A stretch of 53,234 bases of DNA from Candidatus Brocadia sp. (GCA_013360945.1 JABWAQ010000011.1:1-53234); one strand, 5' to 3'; positions 45,417-53,234 are shown, counted from the first letter of the stretch. The notes: a model not told the origin generated them from the letters alone. Made by a program: numbers and translations.

Positions 45417-46389
45417 TGATCCAATCCTCCCGAGAAACCAGCTTTATTAAATCGTTATCAAAAATCAGTCTTAATTCATAGATGGCCCTGCTTTTATTGT
45501 AGTCCTTCCAACATTCCCTTAAATAAAAGGCGTCTTTTTTCATAAACCTATTCCATATACCCGAAAGGTACTGTTTAAAGTACCGCATCATAAATAAGCC
45601 CGATCTCCAGAGTAATTTGTAAGGTCTGTATTTATTTATCTTGTAATCGGCACACGAATGAGCGGCACCGCAGTTAGCCAATCTCAGTTTCATTCCAGAA
45701 AGTGAAGCCTTCTCTGAGTGGATGATATGCCAAACTACAGCATCAGGCGCATACACGACCTTGAACTTTCTGCCATAAAGCCTCCTCAGGAGTCCCGCCT
45801 CACCATCACCAACCCATTTATTTCCCACACATTCCGGGTTAAATCCTCCAAGCTTGAACAAGGTTTCCTTCCTGATAGAAAAGTTACAACCAAACGGGTT
45901 TTGAGGCCATGCAAGCTCCAAACGTTCGTCACCGTAATCCAACAAGCTTAATGTCCAGGGCTCAAACAATCTCATCCATGCCGGAGGAGGGGTTTCCCAT
46001 TTCGGAAGAATTTTTCCCCCAACACATGCAATCTCATCCGATTGATATTCCTTCAAAAGTGCGGATAACCAATTCACATCGCATATCGCGTCATCATCGG
46101 TATAAGCCAGTATTTCACCCCTTGACACCCGTGCCCCCCTGTGCCTGGCATTATGCAATCCTAAATGAGGCTCATATACATAGAGAATTTCCTTCCCCCC
46201 TTCCCGATTGATTTGATCCACAACATCGCGGGTATTGCTTGATACATAATTATCCACAACAATTATTTCGTAAAGATATTGCGGTAAGCTTTGACGTTTC
46301 AAGCTTCGCAATGTATCTGACACCATGTATGCCCGGTTGTACGTCGGAACAATAGCAGAGATTTTTATTTGGCCGCTTCTATCATCCAT
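45406..46389 (-). CDS. glycosyltransferase family 2 protein
   Basis: GT-A inverting glycosyltransferase, 327 residues. It opens with ISAIVPTYNRAYMVSDTLRSL and has the nucleotide-sugar site ILAYTDDDAICDVNWL (DxD-like), then GGFNPECVGNKWVGDGEAGLLRRL, the acceptor-side ED-type motif. The C-terminal part is basic and amphipathic, suited to peripheral membrane association. It follows the sulfatase-fold gene by 9 bp and overlaps paralogue 3. Confidence 0.93.
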   Translation of the reverse strand: MDDRSGQIKISAIVPTYNRAYMVSDTLRSLKRQSLPQYLYEIIVVDNYVSSNTRDVVDQINREGGKEILYVYEPHLGLHNARHRGARVSRGEILAYTDDDAICDVNWLSALLKEYQSDEIACVGGKILPKWETPPPAWMRLFEPWTLSLLDYGDERLELAWPQNPFGCNFSIRKETLFKLGGFNPECVGNKWVGDGEAGLLRRLYGRKFKVVYAPDAVVWHIIHSEKASLSGMKLRLANCGAAHSCADYKINKYRPYKLLWRSGLFMMRYFKQYLSGIWNRFMKKDAFYLRECWKDYNKSRAIYELRLIFDNDLIKLVSREDWINEK

Positions 46390-46398
46390 CGTATAGAG

Positions 46399-47727
46399 TT
46401 ACCCTGCTTCACCATCAAGATAGCCTAATCCACGCAGCGATTCTTTGACCATACTGATCTCCTCTTCAGTCATAGTATCCTTTGTTTGTGCCGGTTGGGT
46501 AAGGAGGTTGTCGAGTTTATGTGTCAATAACTCCGCCATTTCTCTATTCGTCATATACACATCATTACACTCAAGAGGATCAGTATTCAGATTATATAAG
46601 GATTTCTTGTGATTTATTTTATCAACGATAATCTTCCAACCGGAAAACCTCAAACTCATATAACTATTTTTTAATATCTCCCATTGCTCATCTGATAACT
46701 CTATGCAAGTCTCACTATAAGCCGGAAGTTCTTCCTGATATTGTCCTCTGCACAACGGAAGAAGGCTGATACCCTCCATCTGCTCACAATCCTCCGAATT
46801 ATCAATCGGTAAACCAAGCAGTTCTAACACCGTCGGCATCACGTCAATAAGCCGGACTTGCCGGCTAATCCGCAAACCACTGAATGATCTGTCCGCTTTG
46901 ATAATCAGGGGGACAAGCAAGGTGGTATCATATAAGTACTCCCTGTGGCCAGGCTCGTGGATACCGAAATCATTTCCATGATCAGACAATATAACGATAA
47001 CGGTATCGTCATATAACACCTTATCTATCAAAAACTGTGTTATTCTCCTAACGCTTTGATCCACTTCTTTCATCTTTAAGATTTGATACAACGGTTGATA
47101 GGTTATTGGATGCTCACTAGTCTCATGAACATCAAAATAATGAACAAAAAGAAAGAATCTGCCATCAGTCTTGCTCATCCATTGCAATGCCTTTTCTGTT
47201 ACCTCTTTGTGGTCTCTTCGAAAGAGTTTCAAATTGCCTACCTTACCAATTGATTGGTTAGAATCGGAATCATAGATGTCAAACCCCCTATGAAGGCCGT
47301 AAATCTCACCCATAGCATTCGAACCTACAAATCCTCCTGTTTGAAATCCGTCCCGCTTCAATCTCTCTGCCAGTGTCATTGCCTTTGGATTTATTTTAAA
47401 TCCGATAAATTGCCGTATCCCATGATTGAAAGGATTTAGTCCTGTAAAGATGGATGCATGGGAAGCTGGCGTATAAGGCGCCTGTGAGACGGCCTGGGAA
47501 AAGAGGATCCCATCAGTGGCAATACGATCGATGTGCAGTGTGCCGGGTTTAATGAAACGCTTGATAATTGGGTCAATAATAGGCGCATAGAACCGCTTCA
47601 ACTTTCCCATGCCTCTCAGACGTGCAAAAGGAATTTCGTTATGAAAGTAGGATGGGAAAGAACTATGGTAGCAACGAATTGCCTCCCGCCTTACACAATC
47701 CAGGCTTATCATGATAAGGTTATTCAT
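46399..47727 (-). CDS. sulfatase-fold (alkaline phosphatase superfamily) protein with Thr nucleophile
   Basis: Sulfatase-family fold of 442 residues starting at the ATG at 47727, which overlaps the stop of the PQQ-like gene by 8 bp. Metal site residues are in MISLDCVR and VILSDHGNDFG, with SQAPYTPASHASIFTG at the nucleophile position. True sulfatases have Cys or Ser there (CxPxR) for formylglycine; this one has Thr, which favours a phosphoester hydrolase or phosphotransferase. Tail LRGLGYLDGEAG matches the phosphodiesterases of this island. No signal peptide is evident. Confidence 0.87.
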   Translation of the reverse strand: MNNLIMISLDCVRREAIRCYHSSFPSYFHNEIPFARLRGMGKLKRFYAPIIDPIIKRFIKPGTLHIDRIATDGILFSQAVSQAPYTPASHASIFTGLNPFNHGIRQFIGFKINPKAMTLAERLKRDGFQTGGFVGSNAMGEIYGLHRGFDIYDSDSNQSIGKVGNLKLFRRDHKEVTEKALQWMSKTDGRFFLFVHYFDVHETSEHPITYQPLYQILKMKEVDQSVRRITQFLIDKVLYDDTVIVILSDHGNDFGIHEPGHREYLYDTTLLVPLIIKADRSFSGLRISRQVRLIDVMPTVLELLGLPIDNSEDCEQMEGISLLPLCRGQYQEELPAYSETCIELSDEQWEILKNSYMSLRFSGWKIIVDKINHKKSLYNLNTDPLECNDVYMTNREMAELLTHKLDNLLTQPAQTKDTMTEEEISMVKESLRGLGYLDGEAG

Positions 47728-49264
47728 CTTTGACGTCGTTGATAAACAGGTATTTCTCACTCAACAGTTCTCCATCCGCGGGATCGAGGAGTCGGGCGCC
47801 AACAATTACAGAATCATTCTTATTAAAACCAATTGCCTTATCAATATTTCCAGACGCCTGGATGCTTACCGTCTCAGACCACAATGGAGTTTCTTCTCCC
47901 TTGCTATTCCTTGACCAAATCTTCGCATCAACGGTTCTAGGAGTATTTCCCCTGTTTGACAGGGTTGCCTTGAGGGTCTGCCCATCTAAAGATATGTTTA
48001 TACCAGGAAAGAATTCACCTACCGCCCGGACGGCGTAGTCCCCGGCATCATAAATTGTTCCATCAGGTCCAATTACCGGAGAGGTGTAAATAACCCCCCT
48101 TTTAAAACTCCATTTTTGTGTACCGTCCGGATTCACAGCATAAAATTGGTCAGCCAGGGCAGAAAAATATACAACCTTATCGCTATCAACACACGGTGAA
48201 ACTTCAACAGGACCTCTTGCCTTAAACTTCCACTTGAGTCGTCCATCTGGATCTAATGCATAGAGATGATGATCATATGAACCAAAATAAATCGTACCGT
48301 CCTTTGCTATTGCAGCAGAAGACCGTATATCACCATCAGATGTAAAAGACCACTTTACCGATCCATCCGGATCTACTGCATAAAATTTTCCGTTGCGTGC
48401 TCCAAAATAGATAGTTCCATCTTCCGAAACTGCGGGCGTTGTTCTGATACCCTTACTCTCCTCTATTTTGATTTGCCATTTAATCCCTCCCTGAAGCTCT
48501 ATGGCATATAAATTTCCGGAGTAGGAAATCTGATAAATCGTTCCGTCGCTTGCTATGGTTGGCGACGAAATACTGACGGTGCCATCAAGCGACACTTTCC
48601 ACTTACGATCTCCTTGAAATGTAACTGCATGGAGTGTACCATCTTTAGGACCTCCAGATGCAATCAGTATTGTCTCATTTGGCGCCAGAGTAGGGGAGGA
48701 GAGGATAGGGGCTCCTGCATAATAACTCCACTTCGTCTTTCCTTCCGGGGTAATGGCATATAAATTCCCGTCAAATGACCCTACATAAATAGTCCCATCG
48801 GCAGCAACAGCAGGAGAACTCCTTATAAGCCCGAGTGTAGGAAATTTCCATTTCAGGATTCCCGAAGGGGTAAAGGCATAAAGATGAAAATCGTGAGAGC
48901 CAACATAGACAGTACCATCAGGACCAATAGCCGGAGATGATTCTATTGCCCCGTTTGTAGGAAATTCCCACTGAAAAGTAGGGATTTCCGGCCCTTTTAC
49001 CGGACTTCTCCCTGTATGCATAGGATCGTGACGAAACATAGGCCAGGGTGTCTTTGCCAACGTGCTTGAATTGTTATTTGTATTGAGTGGGTCATGTGAA
49101 AACCGTTCTTTATACTGCATCCTTTGGGGTGGTTGTTTCTGGGAACCAAGCTTCACTACCCGGAAGAGTTTAGTCTCATCAACTTTGTGGTAAAAAATTA
49201 CCGCTAGTAAAAAAACACCTAAAATTAACAGTGAAATTATCCCTATTCTTTTAAAATCCTTCAT
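47720..49264 (-). CDS. membrane-anchored PQQ-like beta-propeller protein
   Basis: Protein of 514 residues with an N-terminal membrane helix (about 8-27) and then eight beta-propeller repeats of about 40 residues. Units follow the pattern SSPAIGPDGTVYVGS, LYAFTPSGILKWKF, and so on (PQQ-like/WD-type), and a C-terminal Ig-like extension covers residues 420-500. No PQQ-binding catalytic residues can be assigned, so it is likely a structural or binding propeller outside the inner membrane. It overlaps the flippase stop by 4 bp (ATGA). Confidence 0.87.
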   Translation of the reverse strand: MKDFKRIGIISLLILGVFLLAVIFYHKVDETKLFRVVKLGSQKQPPQRMQYKERFSHDPLNTNNNSSTLAKTPWPMFRHDPMHTGRSPVKGPEIPTFQWEFPTNGAIESSPAIGPDGTVYVGSHDFHLYAFTPSGILKWKFPTLGLIRSSPAVAADGTIYVGSFDGNLYAITPEGKTKWSYYAGAPILSSPTLAPNETILIASGGPKDGTLHAVTFQGDRKWKVSLDGTVSISSPTIASDGTIYQISYSGNLYAIELQGGIKWQIKIEESKGIRTTPAVSEDGTIYFGARNGKFYAVDPDGSVKWSFTSDGDIRSSAAIAKDGTIYFGSYDHHLYALDPDGRLKWKFKARGPVEVSPCVDSDKVVYFSALADQFYAVNPDGTQKWSFKRGVIYTSPVIGPDGTIYDAGDYAVRAVGEFFPGINISLDGQTLKATLSNRGNTPRTVDAKIWSRNSKGEETPLWSETVSIQASGNIDKAIGFNKNDSVIVGARLLDPADGELLSEKYLFINDVKDE

Positions 49265-50727
49265 CTATTCCCATCCTCCTTCGACAGGGCACCACTCTTT
49301 AATCCGATGAGAGTAATAACTTTTTGTCGGAATCCTTTGAAAAAAAAGATACAAACAGAATACAAAATTACGGCTAAAATCAAAAGGTATACGTGACTGA
49401 CAGAATTCATATAAGCTAATTGCAGTACCATCAATACTACCGCCATGGGAGCAACCATCCTCACAATTTCCTGTATCTTCAACCTTTTTATTCCCCAGAG
49501 AGTCTGTAAGAGGTAGTTCCTCAATACGGTTTCAAAGACCTTTGAAACGAGAAAGGCCATCGCAGCGCCAATAAAGCTGTAATAAAGGATTAATGGTACA
49601 GCAAGGGTCAGATTAATACCTAGTATCAGGGCAGCCCATGGAATAAACCGCTTTATCGACCGGGAGGCGGAAAGGGTTACCGAAACCGGGGCATTAAAGA
49701 TCTGGAGCGCATACGCCCAGCCAAGGATCGTTAATGCGGGGATTGATGGCAGATATTCCTTGCCAAAGATGATGGTAATAATCTCTCCAGGAAAAAATGT
49801 TGTGGCAATGACCAAAGGAAATATAACAAATATAAGGAGTGATTTTGTAGACCCATCGATGATACCTTCCACCAATTTGAGATCTTCCGCATTGGAGGCC
49901 ACTGTGGGAAGGGCCGCCTGTCTAAAGCTGCTGGGAAGCATCAGGGCAGTCTGACATACCGAGGTGGGAGAATTATAATATCCCATCGCCGCCTCGCCGG
50001 GAATTGCCCCGGGAAGTTTGGAAAGAAGAAAAATATTCATATACCTATTTGCCTGTTGAAAGAATGAAAGAATAGCAAAAGGCATAGATTGGGACATCAA
50101 ATCTTTCCAGAGAGAAACGTTACAGGCAAAACGGTATTTCATAAACCTCCTCCTTATCCAGATGCCCGAAATCACCGCGCCTAATAAACTACCAAAAAAT
50201 GAGATCCAAACAATACCCTTCAAACCGTAACCAAGATAGAGGATGAAGATATTAGACAGATTACTTAAAAAGGATATCAGAATAAAGATAAGTGACGGCG
50301 TCTTAAACCTCTCAAAAGCTATATATAAGATCCTGAAAGAGCTCGAGAATGTAGAAAAAACGGCAGATAAGCCGGCTATGTAGATAAGGTATTTTACTTC
50401 TTCCCTGTATCCCAGAAAGTTTACTACCAACACGAGAATGGGATATGCCAGAATCACAAGGCTTACCCTCAGGGAAAGGATGTGGTTAAATAGTTCTTCT
50501 GCCTTTAATTTATCCCTGGCTATCTCCCTTATGGCCATCTGGCTTATACCAAAGTTCCCAAAATACGAGAACAGAAACGTCACTGCCCCGATCAGTGCAT
50601 ATATCCCAAAATTTCCCGCGCCAAGGGTCCTGGCGGCATAAACCACAAAAATAAGGGAAAATACTTTGCTAATCATCCCTGAGACAAAGACAAATCCCGT
50701 ATTTTTTATGAGTCGATTACCAATCAT
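49261..50727 (-). CDS. polysaccharide flippase, Wzx/MATE-like (oligosaccharide exporter)
   Basis: Multi-pass membrane protein of 488 residues with about 12-14 helices. The N-terminus NTGFVFVSGMISKVFSLIFVVYAARTLGAGNFGIYAL is characteristic of the MOP-superfamily lipid-linked oligosaccharide flippases. It moves polyprenyl-linked repeat units across the inner membrane. ATG at 50727, after an in-frame TTG. It is the first gene of the tightly packed minus-strand run, which points to a secreted glycan product for the run. Confidence 0.93.
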   Translation of the reverse strand: MIGNRLIKNTGFVFVSGMISKVFSLIFVVYAARTLGAGNFGIYALIGAVTFLFSYFGNFGISQMAIREIARDKLKAEELFNHILSLRVSLVILAYPILVLVVNFLGYREEVKYLIYIAGLSAVFSTFSSSFRILYIAFERFKTPSLIFILISFLSNLSNIFILYLGYGLKGIVWISFFGSLLGAVISGIWIRRRFMKYRFACNVSLWKDLMSQSMPFAILSFFQQANRYMNIFLLSKLPGAIPGEAAMGYYNSPTSVCQTALMLPSSFRQAALPTVASNAEDLKLVEGIIDGSTKSLLIFVIFPLVIATTFFPGEIITIIFGKEYLPSIPALTILGWAYALQIFNAPVSVTLSASRSIKRFIPWAALILGINLTLAVPLILYYSFIGAAMAFLVSKVFETVLRNYLLQTLWGIKRLKIQEIVRMVAPMAVVLMVLQLAYMNSVSHVYLLILAVILYSVCIFFFKGFRQKVITLIGLKSGALSKEDGNR

Positions 50728-50773
50728 CAACAGACTAGCTCAACGATGGCGTATCAATCAAGTTAAGGACGAA

Positions 50774-50798
50774 CACGGACAAACAGAGTTTGTCCGTG
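50774..50798. repeat. palindromic repeat, copy 2 (11-bp arms)
   Basis: CACGGACAAAC (50774-50784) and GTTTGTCCGTG (50788-50798) around AGA. It is the inverted-orientation relative of copy 1 at 27555-27579 and shows the compensatory T-to-C/A-to-G change. Confidence 0.7.
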
Positions 50799-50843
50799 CC
50801 ACCCTGTGATACACGCATAAATAAAATGAAAATTCCTATACAA

Positions 50844-50957
50844 TTTAAATAAGTTGACATGTAATAGTCATTGCGAGCGACAGCGAAGCAATCCCACCCT
50901 TGAGATTGCTTCGGGCTAACGCCCTCGCAATGACAACTTTCCTTTTGCGTTTACTAT
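50844..50957. repeat. MITE-like nested palindromic repeat, copy B
   Basis: Same flanks and arms as copy A at 31221-31356 (TTAAATAAGTTGACA, GTCATTGCGAG, GATTGCTTCGGGCTAACG, CTCGCAATGACAACTT, TTTGCGTTTACTAT), but about 22 bp shorter in the interior. It fills most of the 330-bp spacer 50728-51057 between the flippase gene and the acyl carrier protein gene; no gene is seen in the rest of it. Confidence 0.75.
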
Positions 50958-51057
50958 ACATTTATAGGGTGCATTCCCGATTTCTTGTAAATCAGATATA
51001 CAGAATTTAGCAAATGCTTCGCCTCTACAACGACATTAAATTTACATTACTTGCCCA

Positions 51058-51369
51058 TTATGGAGCATTGAGATGAGTATATAAAAACTCTGCCAGGTCT
51101 AACACTCGTAAATCACCAACATCCCGGGTATCTGACATAAAGAGTTTCTGGAAGGGTAAACCCTGCCTTTGAAAGTGCTTTTCTATAGCAATAACGAGTT
51201 GAACTATCTGAATAGATGTTAAGGCAAGATCCGCTATAAGGCGTGTTTCCTTTCCAACAGTACCTGAAAAACCATTTTCCCAGTCATAAGAAGTTTCTGC
51301 GATAATATTGATGAGATCACGCAGAATTGTATCCCGATCAAAACAATTTACATTTTTCGTATTAGCCAT
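51058..51369 (-). CDS. acyl carrier protein-like protein
   Basis: Four-helix carrier protein of about 103 residues. The phosphopantetheine motif reads DLALTSIQIVQLV, with TSI where most carriers have DSL, so the Ser is kept while the preceding Asp is Thr. The context TRLIADLALTSIQIV resembles specialised carriers rather than the fatty-acid AcpP. The ATG at 51369 overlaps the radical SAM stop by 8 bp; an upstream GTG at 51387 is possible. Transcriptional pairing with the radical SAM gene suggests they act on the same acyl group. Confidence 0.82.
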   Translation of the reverse strand: MANTKNVNCFDRDTILRDLINIIAETSYDWENGFSGTVGKETRLIADLALTSIQIVQLVIAIEKHFQRQGLPFQKLFMSDTRDVGDLRVLDLAEFLYTHLNAP

Positions 51370-52930
51370 TTTCCGAAGAATTCGCACCTCTCACAATTTC
51401 TCTGAAAATTATCTTAAGACTGCGCCATAATAACAAAAGATGTCTTCCATTTTGATGGATTAAGGGGCGACAACCTTTTATTATAACCATATAAAATTTT
51501 GAAGGCAGGAGTGATGCAATTTTTCGTACAGGACGGCTTCCCAAAGTGCGTAAAACAAACCTTGGAAAATATCGCTGTAGTCGTAGTCGCCGGTTCAGAA
51601 GTAGGGCAAGTACAACCAATGCCGTCTCATAATTCTTCTGATATTGAACATGACTTTTGACTACGTAGGATCTTCCCGTCTTTTCAAAAGATGTTTCGTT
51701 GATAATACCATCCTTGATGGCCCTTTCATAGATGGGGCTACCCGGGAAAAAAACCAGGAAAAACATATTCACTTCCACAGACCCTGGTGGAACGTCAATG
51801 ATATACTGGTACGTCTGAATAATATCATCTTTCGTTTCGTACGGATTATCGATGATAAAATCGAGTAGAACCTTTAAATCATACCTCCTGAAATAGGGTT
51901 CGACTTGTTGAAGAATTTCTTTTGTCTTTGATACTTTAATTTTACGCTTAAACACCTCATCAACAACTCGTTGGCTTCCTGATTGTACACCTAACTCAAT
52001 AATTTTTAAACCTGCATCTAAAAGTATTTCAAGCTTCTCCTTGCGAAAGGTATTTGCACTCACACAACAGGAAAATGGCAAATCTATTTTTTCTTTATAT
52101 TGTTTAGAGAAATCCTCTAATTGTTTATTGTCTCTCAGTAAGAAATCATCGTCTGAAAAAGATGCTTGTTGGATAAAACCGAGGCGCTTGATCGTATATT
52201 CTAATTCGCAAATCACCCGGTTAACACTCATAAATCGTATAGGGATATGACCGTACAGGCTAATATGCCTAACATTGGCACAATATGTACACTGGTATGG
52301 GCATCCCCTGGATGTTATTATATGGAAGGTTGGACTGCTGAACGGATATGTTGTGTAGTTTTCCCTGCAATTTTCGCCTGTCATCGGTAAAATCTCACGT
52401 CCAAATATGAATTGATTATCTAAATCGTAATCATAGTATGGAAGACTATCCATATCGTGTAACGGTGGTAATATATTGTTTTTCTTATATAAACCATTCA
52501 CTTTAAAAGCCATGTTTGGTGTATTTAAATAATCAGCACCACTCTCCATCTTGTTTACTAAATCGACTATAGCCACATCCCCTTCAGCAAAACACACACC
52601 ATCGGCATATTTAAGACTAAGTTCCGGCGCAGAAATACAATGGGGTCCTCCCCAAATTACCTTCATACCAGGATATTTTTTATGAACAAATTCTGTGATT
52701 TGTATCGCTCTGACAACAAAGCTCGTATAAACTGCAAACATAACAAGATCGCAGTCCTTCAATATTTCATGTAACAGGTCGATCTCATCCGGTTCATGTC
52801 TTATGCCTTTACCACGCCTTGCTAACAAGATATTCTTTACCGAATGACCGCCTCGTTTCAACAGGGCTGAAATTAAATGGGCGCCGTCGCAAGATATCAG
52901 ACCAACAGTATTAAACAGTGCTATTCTCAT
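51362..52930 (-). CDS. B12-binding domain radical SAM protein
   Basis: Cobalamin-dependent radical SAM enzyme of 522 residues. The N-terminal B12-binding domain spans about residues 1-140 (MKVIWGGPHC is in its core), followed by the radical SAM core with TSRGCPYQCTYCANV supplying the three cluster Cys. Then come IKIIELGVQSGSQRVV (GGxxG-like) and DFIIDNPYETKDDI. The C-terminal 120 residues are basic and hydrophobic. Such enzymes methylate or rearrange unreactive carbons. It overlaps the carrier protein gene. Substrate not predictable from the sequence. Confidence 0.9.
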   Translation of the reverse strand: MRIALFNTVGLISCDGAHLISALLKRGGHSVKNILLARRGKGIRHEPDEIDLLHEILKDCDLVMFAVYTSFVVRAIQITEFVHKKYPGMKVIWGGPHCISAPELSLKYADGVCFAEGDVAIVDLVNKMESGADYLNTPNMAFKVNGLYKKNNILPPLHDMDSLPYYDYDLDNQFIFGREILPMTGENCRENYTTYPFSSPTFHIITSRGCPYQCTYCANVRHISLYGHIPIRFMSVNRVICELEYTIKRLGFIQQASFSDDDFLLRDNKQLEDFSKQYKEKIDLPFSCCVSANTFRKEKLEILLDAGLKIIELGVQSGSQRVVDEVFKRKIKVSKTKEILQQVEPYFRRYDLKVLLDFIIDNPYETKDDIIQTYQYIIDVPPGSVEVNMFFLVFFPGSPIYERAIKDGIINETSFEKTGRSYVVKSHVQYQKNYETALVVLALLLNRRLRLQRYFPRFVLRTLGSRPVRKIASLLPSKFYMVIIKGCRPLIHQNGRHLLLLWRSLKIIFREIVRGANSSENG

Positions 52931-53140
52931 AAACGTGTCACCTATTAAGGAAGTATAAACGAAGACACCTTCTTTCCATTACTCATAATGGATCACTAAT
53001 TATTCACCCGTTATTCCGAAGAGCTGTCAGCAGGCAAATAAATCTGGCCTTCGGCTACCTTTTCTTTACAACATACCTAGCGCAGCACAGCCGCAACCAA
53101 AAAAGCACAACCACAAAGAACACGAAGTTTTACATAAAGA

Positions 53141-53233
53141 TCACAAAGTTCCATTGATTATCCTTTTTATTCCATCTTTTAGTTTGACAACATGAAAATT
53201 TATCAGTAACCCCAGTTTGTAATTTCCTAACTT
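53141..53233 (-). CDS. GxxExxY protein, C-terminal fragment (cut by the window edge)
   Basis: On the minus strand an open frame enters from the right edge and stops at TGA (53143-53141). Its 30 residues read KLGNYKLGLLINFHVVKLKD followed by GIKRIINGTL, the usual C-terminus of the GxxExxY family (PD-(D/E)XK-like nuclease-related small proteins). The segment continues beyond the window, so completeness cannot be judged. The 210-bp stretch between it and the radical SAM gene shows nothing else. Confidence 0.7.
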   Translation of the reverse strand, partial: KLGNYKLGLLINFHVVKLKDGIKRIINGTL

Positions 53234-53234
53234 T

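Noticed and set aside
1..53234. tRNA, rRNA, CRISPR arrays, insertion-sequence transposases
   Set aside because: None could be recognised by eye on either strand; a tRNAscan, Infernal and CRISPR search would settle this.

Overview
The window reads as chromosomal DNA of a Gram-negative-type (diderm) bacterium. It encodes an outer-membrane porin, several lipoproteins, YidC and a Wzx-type flippase. The combination of squalene-hopene cyclase with HpnH and HpnG, TPR-rich membrane proteins, a molybdenum-uptake locus and moderately AT-rich intergenic DNA seeded with small palindromic repeats fits an anammox planctomycete (Candidatus Brocadiales: Brocadia, Jettenia or Kuenenia type). That assignment is inference; no rRNA or anammox-specific enzyme lies in the window.

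Layout. (1) 0.2-5.7 kb, minus strand: housekeeping genes comEB-like deaminase, mnmE, yidC, a Trm112-like protein, scpA and an M50 metalloprotease; then rpsT (plus) and an HDAC/AcuC-like deacetylase (minus). (2) 7.5-13.3 kb: hopanoid genes shc, hpnH and hpnG, then purE and mtnA. (3) 13.3-17.0 kb: a lipoprotein, a TPR-like membrane protein and a Bat-type VWA protein, followed by a secreted methyltransferase-fold protein and a small lipoprotein; a cation-diffusion facilitator faces them. (4) 18.3-23.8 kb: signalling genes. A Cache/HAMP/PAS sensor without an output domain converges on an operon of periplasmic binding protein, histidine kinase and receiver-class III cyclase. (5) 24.2-27.4 kb: amidase lipoprotein, rhomboid protease and M32 carboxypeptidase. 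(6) 27.7-33.5 kb: molybdate locus of a short ModE, a di-Mop protein, an OprP-type porin, ModA, a single Mop, ModB and ModC. (7) 33.5-35.4 kb: a four-repeat PHO-box-like array overlapping the end of modC, then pstB and phoU. (8) 35.4-37.7 kb: a large GT-C/TPR membrane protein. (9) 37.7-52.9 kb, all minus strand: a surface-glycan type island with a flippase, a PQQ-like propeller, a sulfatase-fold protein, GT2, three paralogous type I phosphodiesterases, a GNAT protein and GT4, preceded by a B12-radical SAM and acyl-carrier-protein pair. (10) The right edge cuts the C-terminus of a GxxExxY protein.

The most interesting signals are as follows. The molybdate locus has its own porin, and a shared 12-bp motif lies upstream of both modE and the porin. 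The PHO-box array has exact 11-bp spacing. The phosphodiesterase/sulfatase-fold island has four enzymes sharing an LxxLGY C-terminal tail. The binding protein-kinase-cyclase operon has an atypical purine-specifying residue. Several families of intergenic palindromes are present, one of which shows a compensatory base-pair change between copies.
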